NCBI GenBank assembly: GCA_036796435.1
Contig: DAIRCY010000013.1
Coordinates: 1-40,637, forward strand
DNA: 40,637 nt
From: JAJYVT01 sp036796435
GTDB lineage: Bacteria; Actinomycetota; Acidimicrobiia; Acidimicrobiales; RAAP-2
Reading direction: 5' to 3'
Part shown: piece by piece, positions 1 to 7,499 of the stretch
Position numbering within the stretch: the first letter of the stretch is position 1
How the letters are laid out: each line of letters opens with the position of its first letter
The notes under the pieces: generated by a model
Told to the model about the DNA's origin: nothing
Databases searched by the model: none
Seen by the model: the letters and a program-made list of their open reading frames with translations, nothing else
Translations under genes and position numbers: made by a program

Positions 1-969
1 GGGGTGAGAGAAGACGCCCACGTTCTCCCCGACCTCCCCCTCGTCGAAACGGCCGGTCTCCACGCTCTTCAGCCCGAGGTTCAGCCCCTTGCGCTCGACG
101 ATGTCGAACCCCGCACGGGTGAGCTTCTCGTCGAGCTCCTCGGGCGTGTACTCGTACTTGTGGTCGGGGTCGATGAAGTCGGCCTGCTGCAGCCGGGTCA
201 CGATCGCGTTTGGCGTGTCGAGCGCGAGCAGGCCCCCCCGCCGCAACACGCGGAACGCACCCTCGAGCACTTTGTCGGCCACGTCGACTGCGACGTGCTC
301 GATGCTCTGCCCGCTGTAGACGAGGTCGAAGGAGCCGTCGGGGTACCCGGAGAGGTCCTCCATCGAGTGATAGGCGTAGGTGATCTTGCCGAGATGGCTC
401 ACGGTGTCGGCGCGCACGCCGCCCCTGTTGTAGAGCGGGTGGCGTTCGTCGGGAGGAAGGTCGACGATCACCAGCTCCTCGAAGGGGTGCGGGTACCCCA
501 TGGTGACCAAGGCGCCGTGCTCGTGCTGCAGGTTCGTGCCGCCGAGGTCGAGGATGCGGCGCGCGGGTGGGAGACTCCGCACGAAGGTGCAGCGACTGTG
601 GTGCAGGGAGCGCACGAGGTTCCGGGTCGCGTGCACGCGCTCGTACTCGGGAGACTCGAGCAGCTCCCGCCCGAACTGCTCGACGGTGACCCCGCCCGCG
701 CGGAACCGCTGGAGGTAGTCCCGTCTGCCCCACTGGTCGGGTGCGCGCTGGAGCACCACCCGGTACCCGACGTCCACGACGAGCGGGTCTCTCCAGTGCC
801 TGGCGCGCGAGAGCAGGGAGCGGCCTTTGTGGGCGATGCGGCCGGCGAGCGCCGTGAGCCGGTAGGTGGCCGCGGGACCACCCGGCGACGCGCCCGACGA
901 CACGTCAGGCGACGCGCCCGGCGACGCGGGACGCGTCTCGGGGTTCGTCCGGTCCTCGCCCGTGGTCAT
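1..969 (-). CDS. DUF4214-like plus class I SAM methyltransferase (3' end missing)
   Basis: The reading frame opens with ATG at 969 and runs off the left window edge after 323 codons, so the C-terminus is missing. Residues about 55-105 (YRVVLQRAPDQWGRRDYL through ESPEY) resemble the DUF4214 helical module found in cell-surface and polysaccharide proteins. A class I methyltransferase fold follows: motif I RRILDLGGTNLQ, then YPDGSFDLVYSGQSIEHV, then LRRGGLLALDTPN, typical of Methyltransf_11/12 proteins. Its ATG overlaps the stop of the upstream glycerate kinase (ATGA), so the two are probably translationally coupled. Together with the exporter and glycosyltransferase on the other side of the tRNA, a role in modifying a surface glycan is a reasonable inference. 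The acceptor is unknown. Confidence 0.8.
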   Translation of the reverse strand, partial: MTTGEDRTNPETRPASPGASPDVSSGASPGGPAATYRLTALAGRIAHKGRSLLSRARHWRDPLVVDVGYRVVLQRAPDQWGRRDYLQRFRAGGVTVEQFGRELLESPEYERVHATRNLVRSLHHSRCTFVRSLPPARRILDLGGTNLQHEHGALVTMGYPHPFEELVIVDLPPDERHPLYNRGGVRADTVSHLGKITYAYHSMEDLSGYPDGSFDLVYSGQSIEHVAVDVADKVLEGAFRVLRRGGLLALDTPNAIVTRLQQADFIDPDHKYEYTPEELDEKLTRAGFDIVERKGLNLGLKSVETGRFDEGEVGENVGVFSHP

Positions 970-2111
970 CGATGCGACGCTAGGGGGTGAGCGGCGGGAG
1001 GGGAACGCCGCCGACATGCGGTCGCGACGAGCTCGAAGACGAGACCCGTCGTTGTGCGGCGGGCACGGGCGCTGCCGAACGTGGCGGCAAGGCTCACTGC
1101 TTCGACCGGGCCTGTGCGCTCCGCCCAGTGCCGTCCGACGCCGGGCTCGATCTGCCCGGCGACGCAGAGCGCGGGCGGGACCCCGCCGGCCGCATCGAGG
1201 ACGCCGCCGACCACCTTTCCCGCGAATGACGTCGCGTCGAGCTGTCCTTCCCCGGTCACCAGCAGGTTCGCCGACGCCGCGCGGCGATCGAGGTCGACGA
1301 GCGCGGCGACCAGGGAGAACCCCGGCACGAGCCTGGCCCCGATGGCGGCGAGGCCGCCGGCGAGGCCCCCGCCGGCGCCGGTGCCTTCGACCCGGTCGAC
1401 GTCGACGCCGAAGGTGTCGCGATAGCGCGCCGCCAGGGCGTCGAGCCGCCCCCGAAGCACGGCCACCTGGGCGGGGGTTGCCCCCTTCTGCGGAGCGAAC
1501 GTTTCCGCTGCCGATCGGAACGGCGTGGCGACGTCGCACGCCACGACGAGCGCGGCACCCCCGAGCCTGTCCGCGCTTCCGAGCGCACTCAGGGCCCCGG
1601 CACCGCCGTCGGTCGTCGCCGTGCCGCCCGAGCCGACGACGACGAGGCGCGCCCCCGCACCTGAGGCCGCGAGGATCAAGTCGCCGACGCCGTCCGTGCC
1701 AGCCCGGACCGGGTCGTCCCCCCGCGGGGCGGGAACGAGCGCCCGACCGGCGACCAGCGCGGACTCGACCACGGCGACCGGGCCGGCGCGGGGGAGTTCG
1801 CGCGCTGCCTCCTCACCGTCCCGACCCCGGAGCAGTGCCGAAATGCGGGAGGCGACCTCGCCGCGCCCGTCGGGAAGGAGGAGCCAGGTCGCATCCACGG
1901 GCTCACCGAGAGGACCCCGGACCGCCGATCGACGACGTTCGCCCCCAAGGGCGCGGGCCAGGATCTCGAGCGTTCCCTCGCCGCCGTCGGCCAAGGGAAC
2001 CTCTTCGGCGCTCCATCCCGCCGATTGGGCCGCGCGAGCGGCAGCAGCGGCCACCTCGGCTGCCGAGGCGGTGCCGCGGAACTTGTCCGGCGCTGCGACG
2101 AGATGGGGCAC
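966..2111 (-). CDS. Glycerate kinase (GlxK/GarK family)
   Basis: A protein of 381 residues that should phosphorylate glycerate with ATP, feeding photorespiratory or glyoxylate-derived carbon into glycolysis. The N-terminus VPHLVAAPDKFRGTASAAEV matches the family opening (APDSFKGSLSA-type), followed by PLADGGEGT, the central VVVGSGGTATTDGGAGAL and the late NLLVTGEGQLDATSFAGK motif. The GTG at 2111 is the only start that preserves the family N-terminus without running into the tRNA. It lies only 6 nt after the tRNA-Leu 3' end, leaving no room for a Shine-Dalgarno site. The stop overlaps the next gene's ATG by 4 nt. The family is secure; whether the product is 2- or 3-phosphoglycerate cannot be read here. 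Confidence 0.9.
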   Translation of the reverse strand: MPHLVAAPDKFRGTASAAEVAAAAARAAQSAGWSAEEVPLADGGEGTLEILARALGGERRRSAVRGPLGEPVDATWLLLPDGRGEVASRISALLRGRDGEEAARELPRAGPVAVVESALVAGRALVPAPRGDDPVRAGTDGVGDLILAASGAGARLVVVGSGGTATTDGGAGALSALGSADRLGGAALVVACDVATPFRSAAETFAPQKGATPAQVAVLRGRLDALAARYRDTFGVDVDRVEGTGAGGGLAGGLAAIGARLVPGFSLVAALVDLDRRAASANLLVTGEGQLDATSFAGKVVGGVLDAAGGVPPALCVAGQIEPGVGRHWAERTGPVEAVSLAATFGSARARRTTTGLVFELVATACRRRSPPAAHPLASHR

Positions 2112-2117
2112 GAGCGT

Positions 2118-2198
2118 GCGGACGAGAGGACTCGAACCTCCACCCCCGAAGGGACCGGGACCTAAACCCGGCGCGTCTACCGGTTCCGCCACGTCCGC
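2118..2198 (-). tRNA. tRNA-Leu (anticodon TAG)
   Basis: The minus strand folds into a class II tRNA. The acceptor stem is GCGGACG paired with CGTCCGC. The anticodon stem CCGGG/CCCGG encloses the loop TTTAGGT, giving anticodon TAG. A long variable arm (TCCCTTCGGGGG region) is typical of tRNA-Leu, and the T-arm contains GGTTCGAGTCC. No CCA is encoded. It is divergent from clpP on the plus strand and sits directly upstream of the glycerate kinase gene. Confidence 0.95.
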
Positions 2199-2227
2199 GC
2201 GTGACCCCGGGCGGTGGTGCCGCCGGG

Positions 2228-2233
2228 TAGCCT
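2228..2233 (+). promoter_or_regulatory. Candidate -10 box of a leaderless clpP transcript
   Basis: TAGCCT lies 6 nt before the ATG at 2240. In actinobacteria a TANNNT box this close to the start codon is typical of leaderless mRNAs. No convincing -35 box and no Shine-Dalgarno sequence are visible. Inference only. Confidence 0.4.
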
Positions 2234-2239
2234 CGTTGC

Positions 2240-2851
2240 ATGCACGCTAGTCCCCTCGTCGGACCCTACGGTGCCGCTGGCCAGGACCCGTCGGTCGCCA
2301 TGGACGTCTACCAGCGCCTTTTGAAGGAGCGGATCATCTTCATCGGCTCCGCCATCGACCAGAACACCGCCAACACCGTCTGCGCCCAGCTCATCCTCCT
2401 CGAGGCCGAGAACGCCGAACGGGACATCTCCATCTACATCAACTCGCCCGGGGGGTCGGTCACCGACGGGCTCGCGATCTACGACACGATGCAGTACGTC
2501 CGGCCGGACGTGAGCACGATCTGTGTGGGCCTCGCAGCCTCCATGGGCCAGTTCCTGTTGTGCTCGGGAGCCCCGGGCAAGCGGTTCGCGCTCCCGCACT
2601 CGCGCATCTTGATGCACCAGCCCTCTGGCGCCATGCAGGGGCAGGCGGCCGACATCGCGATCCAGGCGGAACAGATCGTCTACCTCAAGCGGATGATGGC
2701 CGAGAGAATCGCCTTTCACACGGGGCAGCCCGTCGAGCGCATCGAGGCGGACTCGGACCGTGACCGCTGGTTCACCGCCGAGGAGGCCCGTGAGTACGGC
2801 TTCATCGACCACGTGATCGATCGCTCGACGGCCCAGGTGGGCGGAAGCTGA
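2240..2851 (+). CDS. clpP: ATP-dependent Clp protease proteolytic subunit (first ClpP paralogue)
   Basis: A 203-residue ClpP, the barrel-shaped serine peptidase that degrades substrates unfolded by ClpX or ClpC. The catalytic triad is complete: Ser101 in GLAASMGQ, His126 in LMHQPSGA and Asp171 in EADSDRDRW. The strand motif YINSPGGSV is also present. The ATG at 2240 is used; an alternative ATG at residue 21 (MDVYQRLLKE) would give the conserved core with no propeptide. A second complete ClpP is encoded at 36110 beside ClpX. This copy is unusual in being followed after 2 nt by a polysaccharide export permease, with no Clp ATPase nearby. Actinobacteria often carry two ClpP subunits that assemble into mixed rings, so the two may work together despite their separation. 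Confidence 0.95.
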   Translation: MHASPLVGPYGAAGQDPSVAMDVYQRLLKERIIFIGSAIDQNTANTVCAQLILLEAENAERDISIYINSPGGSVTDGLAIYDTMQYVRPDVSTICVGLAASMGQFLLCSGAPGKRFALPHSRILMHQPSGAMQGQAADIAIQAEQIVYLKRMMAERIAFHTGQPVERIEADSDRDRWFTAEEAREYGFIDHVIDRSTAQVGGS

Positions 2852-2853
2852 CA

Positions 2854-3837
2854 GTGGCACTCGAAGCGCCGGCCCAGCCGCCGGACGCGGAGTCAGCCGG
2901 AGTGACGAGCGTGCTCGACGGAGGGGGCTCGGTCTCCACACGCCCGAAGACGACGCGCATCGTCTCTGCGAGGACGAGCGTCCTCGCCCGGCTGCGGGAG
3001 ATCTGGCGCTCGCGCGAGCTGATGATCTACCTCGTCCGGACCGAGATCAAGGTCAAGTACAAGAACTCGGTCCTCGGCCTCCTCTGGTCGATGCTCTCGC
3101 CGGCATTGACGCTCGCGGTCTACGCGATGGTCTTCGGCGTCTTCCTGAAGAACGGCATGCCGGACTTCGTGATCTACCTGTTCGCGGGGATCCTGCTGTG
3201 GAACCTCTTTGCGACCGGGATCCTCACCTCGACGGGTGTGATCGTGCAGAACGCGGGGTTGGTGAAGAAGGTCTCCTTCCCGCGCGAGATCCTTGCCCTG
3301 GCGGCGGTGGGGTCTGCGGGGGTCTTCTTCTTCTTCCAGGCGTGCGTCATGGCCATCTTCATGCTCGTGCTCGGCTCGTCGCCGGCGTGGTCGCTCCTGT
3401 ACCTCGTCATCGTGGCGATCATCCCGACGCTCGTGCTCGCCTGCGGCCTCGGGATCCTGCTGGAGGCGGTCAACGTCTACATGCGCGACATGCAGCACCT
3501 CGTCACAGTGCTCGTCGGGTCGGCGTGGTTCTGGGCGTGCCCGATCGTCTACACCTATGTGAAGGTGGCCCCTCCGCTCGCCCGCCACGGGCTGACCTGG
3601 CTGTACTTCCTGAACCCGCTGACCCCGTTGGTCATGACCTTCCAGCGGGTCCTCTACGCGAGGGCGACAGTCCGGAGCACGCTTCCGACACATGCACCCC
3701 TCCAGGTCCTGCCGCACTGGGGAGTGCTGAGCTACGTGTGGGGCGACGCCATAGTCCTGGGCTTCGGCCTCGTGCTCTTCTACGTCGCGATGGTCGTGTT
3801 CGGCCGCCTCGCCGGGAACTTCGCCGAGGAGCTCTGA
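2854..3837 (+). CDS. ABC-2 type polysaccharide/polyol-phosphate exporter, permease (Wzm-like)
   Basis: An integral membrane protein of 327 residues with a cytosolic N-terminus, the segment REIWRSRELMIYLVRTEIKVKY typical of Wzm/TagG-type permeases just before the first helix (KNSVLGLLWSMLSPALTLAV), and about six hydrophobic segments ending near residue 320. Such permeases export lipid-linked O-antigen, teichoic acid or similar glycans across the cytoplasmic membrane with a Wzt-type ATPase. The ATPase gene follows with an overlapping stop/start (TGATG), as expected for a two-component exporter. The GTG start lies 2 nt after the clpP stop, so co-transcription with clpP is likely. The exported glycan cannot be told from sequence. 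Confidence 0.88.
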   Translation: MALEAPAQPPDAESAGVTSVLDGGGSVSTRPKTTRIVSARTSVLARLREIWRSRELMIYLVRTEIKVKYKNSVLGLLWSMLSPALTLAVYAMVFGVFLKNGMPDFVIYLFAGILLWNLFATGILTSTGVIVQNAGLVKKVSFPREILALAAVGSAGVFFFFQACVMAIFMLVLGSSPAWSLLYLVIVAIIPTLVLACGLGILLEAVNVYMRDMQHLVTVLVGSAWFWACPIVYTYVKVAPPLARHGLTWLYFLNPLTPLVMTFQRVLYARATVRSTLPTHAPLQVLPHWGVLSYVWGDAIVLGFGLVLFYVAMVVFGRLAGNFAEEL

Positions 3838-5279
3838 TGGGGTCGACCTCCGTCGACGTCCAGGACGTCTCGAAGCGGTTCCGGCTGTACCACGAGAAGT
3901 ACACGTCGCTCAAAGAGCGCGTGATCCACGCGGGCCGCGTGCCCCACGAGGATCTCTGGGCGCTGCGGGGCGTCTCCTTCGAGGTGCATGAGGGCGAGAC
4001 GGTCGGCATCCTCGGCCGCAACGGCTCGGGCAAGTCCACGTTGCTCAAGTGCATCTGCGGCGTGTTGCAGCCGACCTCGGGGCAGGTCGTGGTGCGTGGC
4101 AAGCTCGCGGGCCTCCTGGAGCTCGGAGCGGGCTTCCAGCCTGAGCTGAGCGGGCGCGAGAACATCTACCTGAACGGGTCGATGCTCGGCCTCTCCAAAC
4201 GCGAAGTCGACCGGATGTTCGACGACATCGTGGAGTTCGCCGAGCTCGGCCAGTTCATCGACAACCAGGTGAAGTTCTACTCGTCGGGCATGTACGTCCG
4301 CCTGGGATTCGCGGTGGCGGTCAACGTGGACCCGGACGTGCTCGTGATCGATGAGGTCCTCGCGGTGGGCGACGAGCGTTTCCAGCGCAAGTGCATGGAG
4401 CGCGTGAAGAGGTTCCAGCGCGAGGGACGCACGATCCTGTTCGTCAGCCACGCTCCGGACCTCGTGCGGAACCTCTGCGACCGCGCCGTGGTCCTTGCCG
4501 ACGGCGAGATGATCGGCATGGGAACCCCGGGGGAGGCCGTACGCCTCTTCCGTGAGCGGCTCCTCGAGGCGGGCGACGTCCTCGGGGCGCGCGAAGCCGA
4601 GGTGGCCCTCGAGGTCGCGGCCGAGGAGCCCCCCGCGCTCGAAGCGCCCGACGGTGACGCCGCCCCCGCGCCGGCACCCGTCTCGGCCATGGCCGCCGAG
4701 ATCCCGGGCGCGCCCTTCGTTCCCGGCGCAGGCGCCGCCCTCGACCAGGACGCCGCGCCCCGTTCCCGCCATCTCCAAGGGGAGAGCCGGCCGGTCCGGC
4801 TTGCGGAGGTGTCGTGCGTCCTGCCCCCCGATGCCTCCCGCCAGTACCTGCTGCCGGGGGAGCCGCTCACCATCCGCGTCGGCTTCGTGTCGAGCCGTGC
4901 AGTGCCGGGCGTCGTGTTCCAGCTCGACATCCGGAGCGAGGAGGGTCTGAGCCTCTTCAGCACGGACACCGAGGCGCTCGGCGTCCGCTGCGAGGTCGAG
5001 GCCGGGCCGGGCACGTTCGAGTTCACGCTCGAGTCGGTTCCCTTGCTGGACGGCACCTACGAAGTCAACCTCGGGGTGCAGACCGCACGCGGGATGAGCG
5101 ACTGGCGGGAGCCGGCGTGCCGCTTCGAGGTGATGAACCCCGGACGCTCGACCGGGACCGTGGCGATCGCGGTCCGCGGCAGCCTCGTCGCCCCCGCGGC
5201 GCTCGCCGCCCCCGCGGCCTCCGCGGCCTCCGCGGCCGCCGCGGCCGCCGCCCCCGCCGACGGGCCGCTGGCGTCATGA
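3837..5279 (+). CDS. Polysaccharide ABC exporter ATPase with C-terminal glycan-binding domain (Wzt-like)
   Basis: A 480-residue protein in three parts. Residues 1 to about 245 are an ABC ATPase: Walker A GRNGSGKST near 60-68, signature YSSGMYVRLGFA and Walker B DPDVLVIDEVLAVGD. A Pro/Ala-rich linker follows. Residues about 315-440 (RLAEVSCVLPPDA through CRFEVMN) look like the beta-sandwich Wzt C-terminal domain that binds the modified non-reducing end of the glycan in two-component export systems. The last 30 residues are almost pure Ala/Pro, encoded by repeated CCGCGG blocks (about 5190-5262). It overlaps the permease stop upstream and the methyltransferase-like gene downstream (ATGA). Recognition of an end-capped glycan by this domain, with a methyltransferase encoded next, would fit a Wzt/WbdD-like chain-termination scheme; that is inference. 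Confidence 0.88.
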   Translation: MGSTSVDVQDVSKRFRLYHEKYTSLKERVIHAGRVPHEDLWALRGVSFEVHEGETVGILGRNGSGKSTLLKCICGVLQPTSGQVVVRGKLAGLLELGAGFQPELSGRENIYLNGSMLGLSKREVDRMFDDIVEFAELGQFIDNQVKFYSSGMYVRLGFAVAVNVDPDVLVIDEVLAVGDERFQRKCMERVKRFQREGRTILFVSHAPDLVRNLCDRAVVLADGEMIGMGTPGEAVRLFRERLLEAGDVLGAREAEVALEVAAEEPPALEAPDGDAAPAPAPVSAMAAEIPGAPFVPGAGAALDQDAAPRSRHLQGESRPVRLAEVSCVLPPDASRQYLLPGEPLTIRVGFVSSRAVPGVVFQLDIRSEEGLSLFSTDTEALGVRCEVEAGPGTFEFTLESVPLLDGTYEVNLGVQTARGMSDWREPACRFEVMNPGRSTGTVAIAVRGSLVAPAALAAPAASAASAAAAAAAPADGPLAS

Positions 5280-6223
5280 CCATCGAGGGATCCGAGGAGG
5301 CCGCCCACGTGGACGCCTATCTGCGCCGGGTGATGGCCGAGATCGACGAGGAGGTGCGCCGCCGCCGGAGCGAGATCCCCGTGCAGCTGGAGCGTGAGCT
5401 GGACATGATGTTCCTCGAGCACGCCCCGGTCGCGGCGCGTGGCGGGGATCTGACGGACGCCCTCGGATTGGTCGACCAGGCGGCGTTCATCGACCCGGTC
5501 GTCCCCGTGGCGTCGGCGCGTCCGGCCGGAACCGTGGTCAAAAAGGGCCTCCGGTCGCTCAGCCTCTGGTACATGGGCTGGGTCACCCACCAGGTGAGCA
5601 CCCTCGGCCTCGCGGTGAGCCGCGCGCTCCACTCGGTCGACGCGCAGCTGACCGAGCTGCGCGACCGTGTGCCTGCGCGCGCGGTGACCCGTGTCGTGCG
5701 CACCGGGTCGCCGGAGTCCTGGTGGGTGGCGCCGGCGATCGACGCGCTGCGCGGTGCGGGTGGGCGGGTTCTCCACACTGCGTGCGGAGACGGCTGGCTC
5801 GTCGAGCGGCTCAGCTCCTCGGACGTCGACGCGTACGGTGTCGACCCCGTCCCGGGCGCGGTGGACGAAGCCCAGCTGCGCGGAGCGGACCTCCGGGAGG
5901 AGGAGCCGCTCGAGCACCTGCGCTCCGTCGAGCGCGGCTCGATCGCAGGCTGTCTCGTCTCGGGGATCGTGGAGGCGATGGAGCCCGCGCGCCGTGACGA
6001 GCTCGTCCGCGCGCTGGTCGACCGGCTCGACGAGCACGCGGTACTCGTCGTCCACTCGCTCTCCCCGGCCGCCTGGGCCGCGGACGACGCCCCCCTCGAG
6101 GCGGACCTCTCCCCGGGGCGCCCCCTGCGCCCTCGGACCTGGTCGCAGCTCCTTGCGACATGGACGGTCGAGACGCTCGAGGGACCCGAGGGCGCCGACT
6201 ACCTCGTGGTCGCCACGCGCTGA
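5276..6223 (+). CDS. Methyltransferase-like protein of the glycan export operon
   Basis: A 315-residue protein starting at an ATG that overlaps the Wzt-like stop. The N-terminal third is charged and helical (DAYLRRVMAEIDEEVRRRRS), a possible coiled coil. The segment TVVKKGLRSLSLWYMGWVTHQ is followed by heptad-like residues. The C-terminal half has a class I SAM-methyltransferase pattern: GGRVLHTACGDGWLVERL as motif I, VDAYGVDPVPGA as the second strand with its acidic residue, and HAVLVVHSLSPAAW as a later strand. Motif I (ACGDGW) is acceptable for SAM binding. Its place between Wzt and a glycosyltransferase suggests glycan end-capping or modification. The specific reaction is unknown, and a non-catalytic scaffold role is possible. 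Confidence 0.65.
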   Translation: MTIEGSEEAAHVDAYLRRVMAEIDEEVRRRRSEIPVQLERELDMMFLEHAPVAARGGDLTDALGLVDQAAFIDPVVPVASARPAGTVVKKGLRSLSLWYMGWVTHQVSTLGLAVSRALHSVDAQLTELRDRVPARAVTRVVRTGSPESWWVAPAIDALRGAGGRVLHTACGDGWLVERLSSSDVDAYGVDPVPGAVDEAQLRGADLREEEPLEHLRSVERGSIAGCLVSGIVEAMEPARRDELVRALVDRLDEHAVLVVHSLSPAAWAADDAPLEADLSPGRPLRPRTWSQLLATWTVETLEGPEGADYLVVATR

Positions 6224-6228
6224 ACGCG

Positions 6229-7434
6229 GTGCGGGTCGCGTTCGTCACGCCCCGCTACGGGCGGCAGGTCGTCGGCGGGGCCGAGTCCGCCGCACGCCAG
6301 CTGGCCGAGCACCTGGTCACCGCGACCGGCTGGGAGGTGGAGGTCTTCACCTCGACGGCCCTCGACCACCTCACGTGGCGCAACGAGCTCGCGGCCGGCG
6401 ACGAGGCGCTCGACGGGGTGCTCGTGCACCGGTTCGACGCGGAGGCCCAGCGCGCGAAGGAGTTCTACGAGCTCGACGGACGGCTCCGGCGCGGACCGAC
6501 GCTCGCCACCCGCCGGAAGGCCGAGGAGTGGGTCGACCTGAACGGCCCGCTGACGCCCGGGCTCGTCGACGCGCTCTCAGCGAGCGACGCCGACGTCGCC
6601 GTCTTCTACCCCTACATGTACTACCCGACGGTCCGTTCCATCGGACGCGTGCCCATGCCCGCCGTGCTCCACCCGGCCGCGCACGACGAGCCGGCCCTCT
6701 ATCTGTCGGTCTTCGCCGACACGTTCGCGAGCGCCGACGCGCTCGTCTTCCAGACGATGGCCGAACGGGAGCTGGTCCAGCGCCACTATCCGGTGGCGAG
6801 CCGGCCTCAGATCCTGCTCGGCCTCGGCACCGAGCCACCCCGGCCGAGACGCCGCAGTGGCGCCGAGCTCCTCGGTCTTCCCGACCGCCCCTACGTCGTG
6901 AGCGTCGGACGCGTCGACGAGCACAAAGGGTCGAAGATGCTCGCCGCCTACTTCGCCGAGTACAAGGCGCGCCGTCCCGGACCGCTCGCGCTCGCGCTCG
7001 TGGGCCCCGTCGCCTTCCGGCCGCCCGCGCACCGAGACGTCGTCCTGACCGGAACGGTGAGCGATCAGGACAAGGACGACATCGTCCGGGACGCGCTCGC
7101 GTTCATCTCGCCGTCCGCGTTGGAGGCTTTCTCGCTCGTCGTGACCGAAGCGTGGACGCTCGAGCGTCCCGTCGTCGTGAACGCCCGCTGCGGGCCGACG
7201 CGCGAGCACTGCGAGCGGTCGGGGGGCGGCCTCTGGTTCGGCTCGTACCGCGAGTTCGAGGCGGTGCTCGACCGGCTCGTCGAAGACGCGCCGCTCCGTC
7301 AGGACCTCGGTGTGCGGGGCGCACGCTACGTCGAGCACCACTACAGCTGGCCCCTCCTGATCGATCGTTATGCGCGGTTTCTGGAAGGAGCCGGGGCTCG
7401 CGGGAATCGCGCTCGCCCGCGCGAGGCGGCCTGA
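6229..7434 (+). CDS. Glycosyltransferase family 4 (GT-B fold)
   Basis: A 401-residue GT-B glycosyltransferase. The N-terminal Rossmann half opens with VRVAFVTPRYGRQVVGGAES, the usual GT4 start with a glycine loop. The C-terminal half has YVVSVGRVDEHKGSKMLA and the nucleotide-sugar-binding segment ALAFISPSALEAFSLVVTEA carrying the EX7E-type acidic residues. The last 25 residues (GARYVEHHYSWPLLIDRYARFL) are the family's C-terminal helix. The GTG at 6229 is chosen because it sits just before the first beta strand, 5 nt after the upstream stop. It probably adds a sugar to the glycan handled by the neighbouring exporter. Donor and acceptor cannot be inferred. It is the last gene of this operon. 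Confidence 0.85.
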   Translation: MRVAFVTPRYGRQVVGGAESAARQLAEHLVTATGWEVEVFTSTALDHLTWRNELAAGDEALDGVLVHRFDAEAQRAKEFYELDGRLRRGPTLATRRKAEEWVDLNGPLTPGLVDALSASDADVAVFYPYMYYPTVRSIGRVPMPAVLHPAAHDEPALYLSVFADTFASADALVFQTMAERELVQRHYPVASRPQILLGLGTEPPRPRRRSGAELLGLPDRPYVVSVGRVDEHKGSKMLAAYFAEYKARRPGPLALALVGPVAFRPPAHRDVVLTGTVSDQDKDDIVRDALAFISPSALEAFSLVVTEAWTLERPVVVNARCGPTREHCERSGGGLWFGSYREFEAVLDRLVEDAPLRQDLGVRGARYVEHHYSWPLLIDRYARFLEGAGARGNRARPREAA

Positions 7435-7486
7435 GCTCGGCGCGGACGTGCGGCGAGGGCCGGACCGGCCCGTCGCCGCCGCCGCG

Positions 7487-7492
7487 TACGCT
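7487..7492 (+). promoter_or_regulatory. Candidate -10 box before the mobA-moaE fusion gene
   Basis: TACGCT ends 7 nt before the GTG at 7500, in the 65-bp gap after the glycosyltransferase. With no Shine-Dalgarno sequence in front of the GTG, this fits leaderless transcription starting the molybdenum cofactor operon. Weak evidence from spacing and consensus only. Confidence 0.35.
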
Positions 7493-7499
7493 GGTCGCC

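Noticed and set aside
4..990. Long plus-strand open frame opposite the methyltransferase gene
   Set aside because: The minus strand encodes a recognisable methyltransferase with conserved motifs; the plus-strand frame is a high-GC shadow with no family resemblance.
5691..7499. Possible 600-residue N-terminal extension of the MobA-MoaE frame
   Set aside because: It is an out-of-frame shadow of the methyltransferase-like and glycosyltransferase genes, rich in Arg and Pro; the real protein begins at the GTG at 7500.
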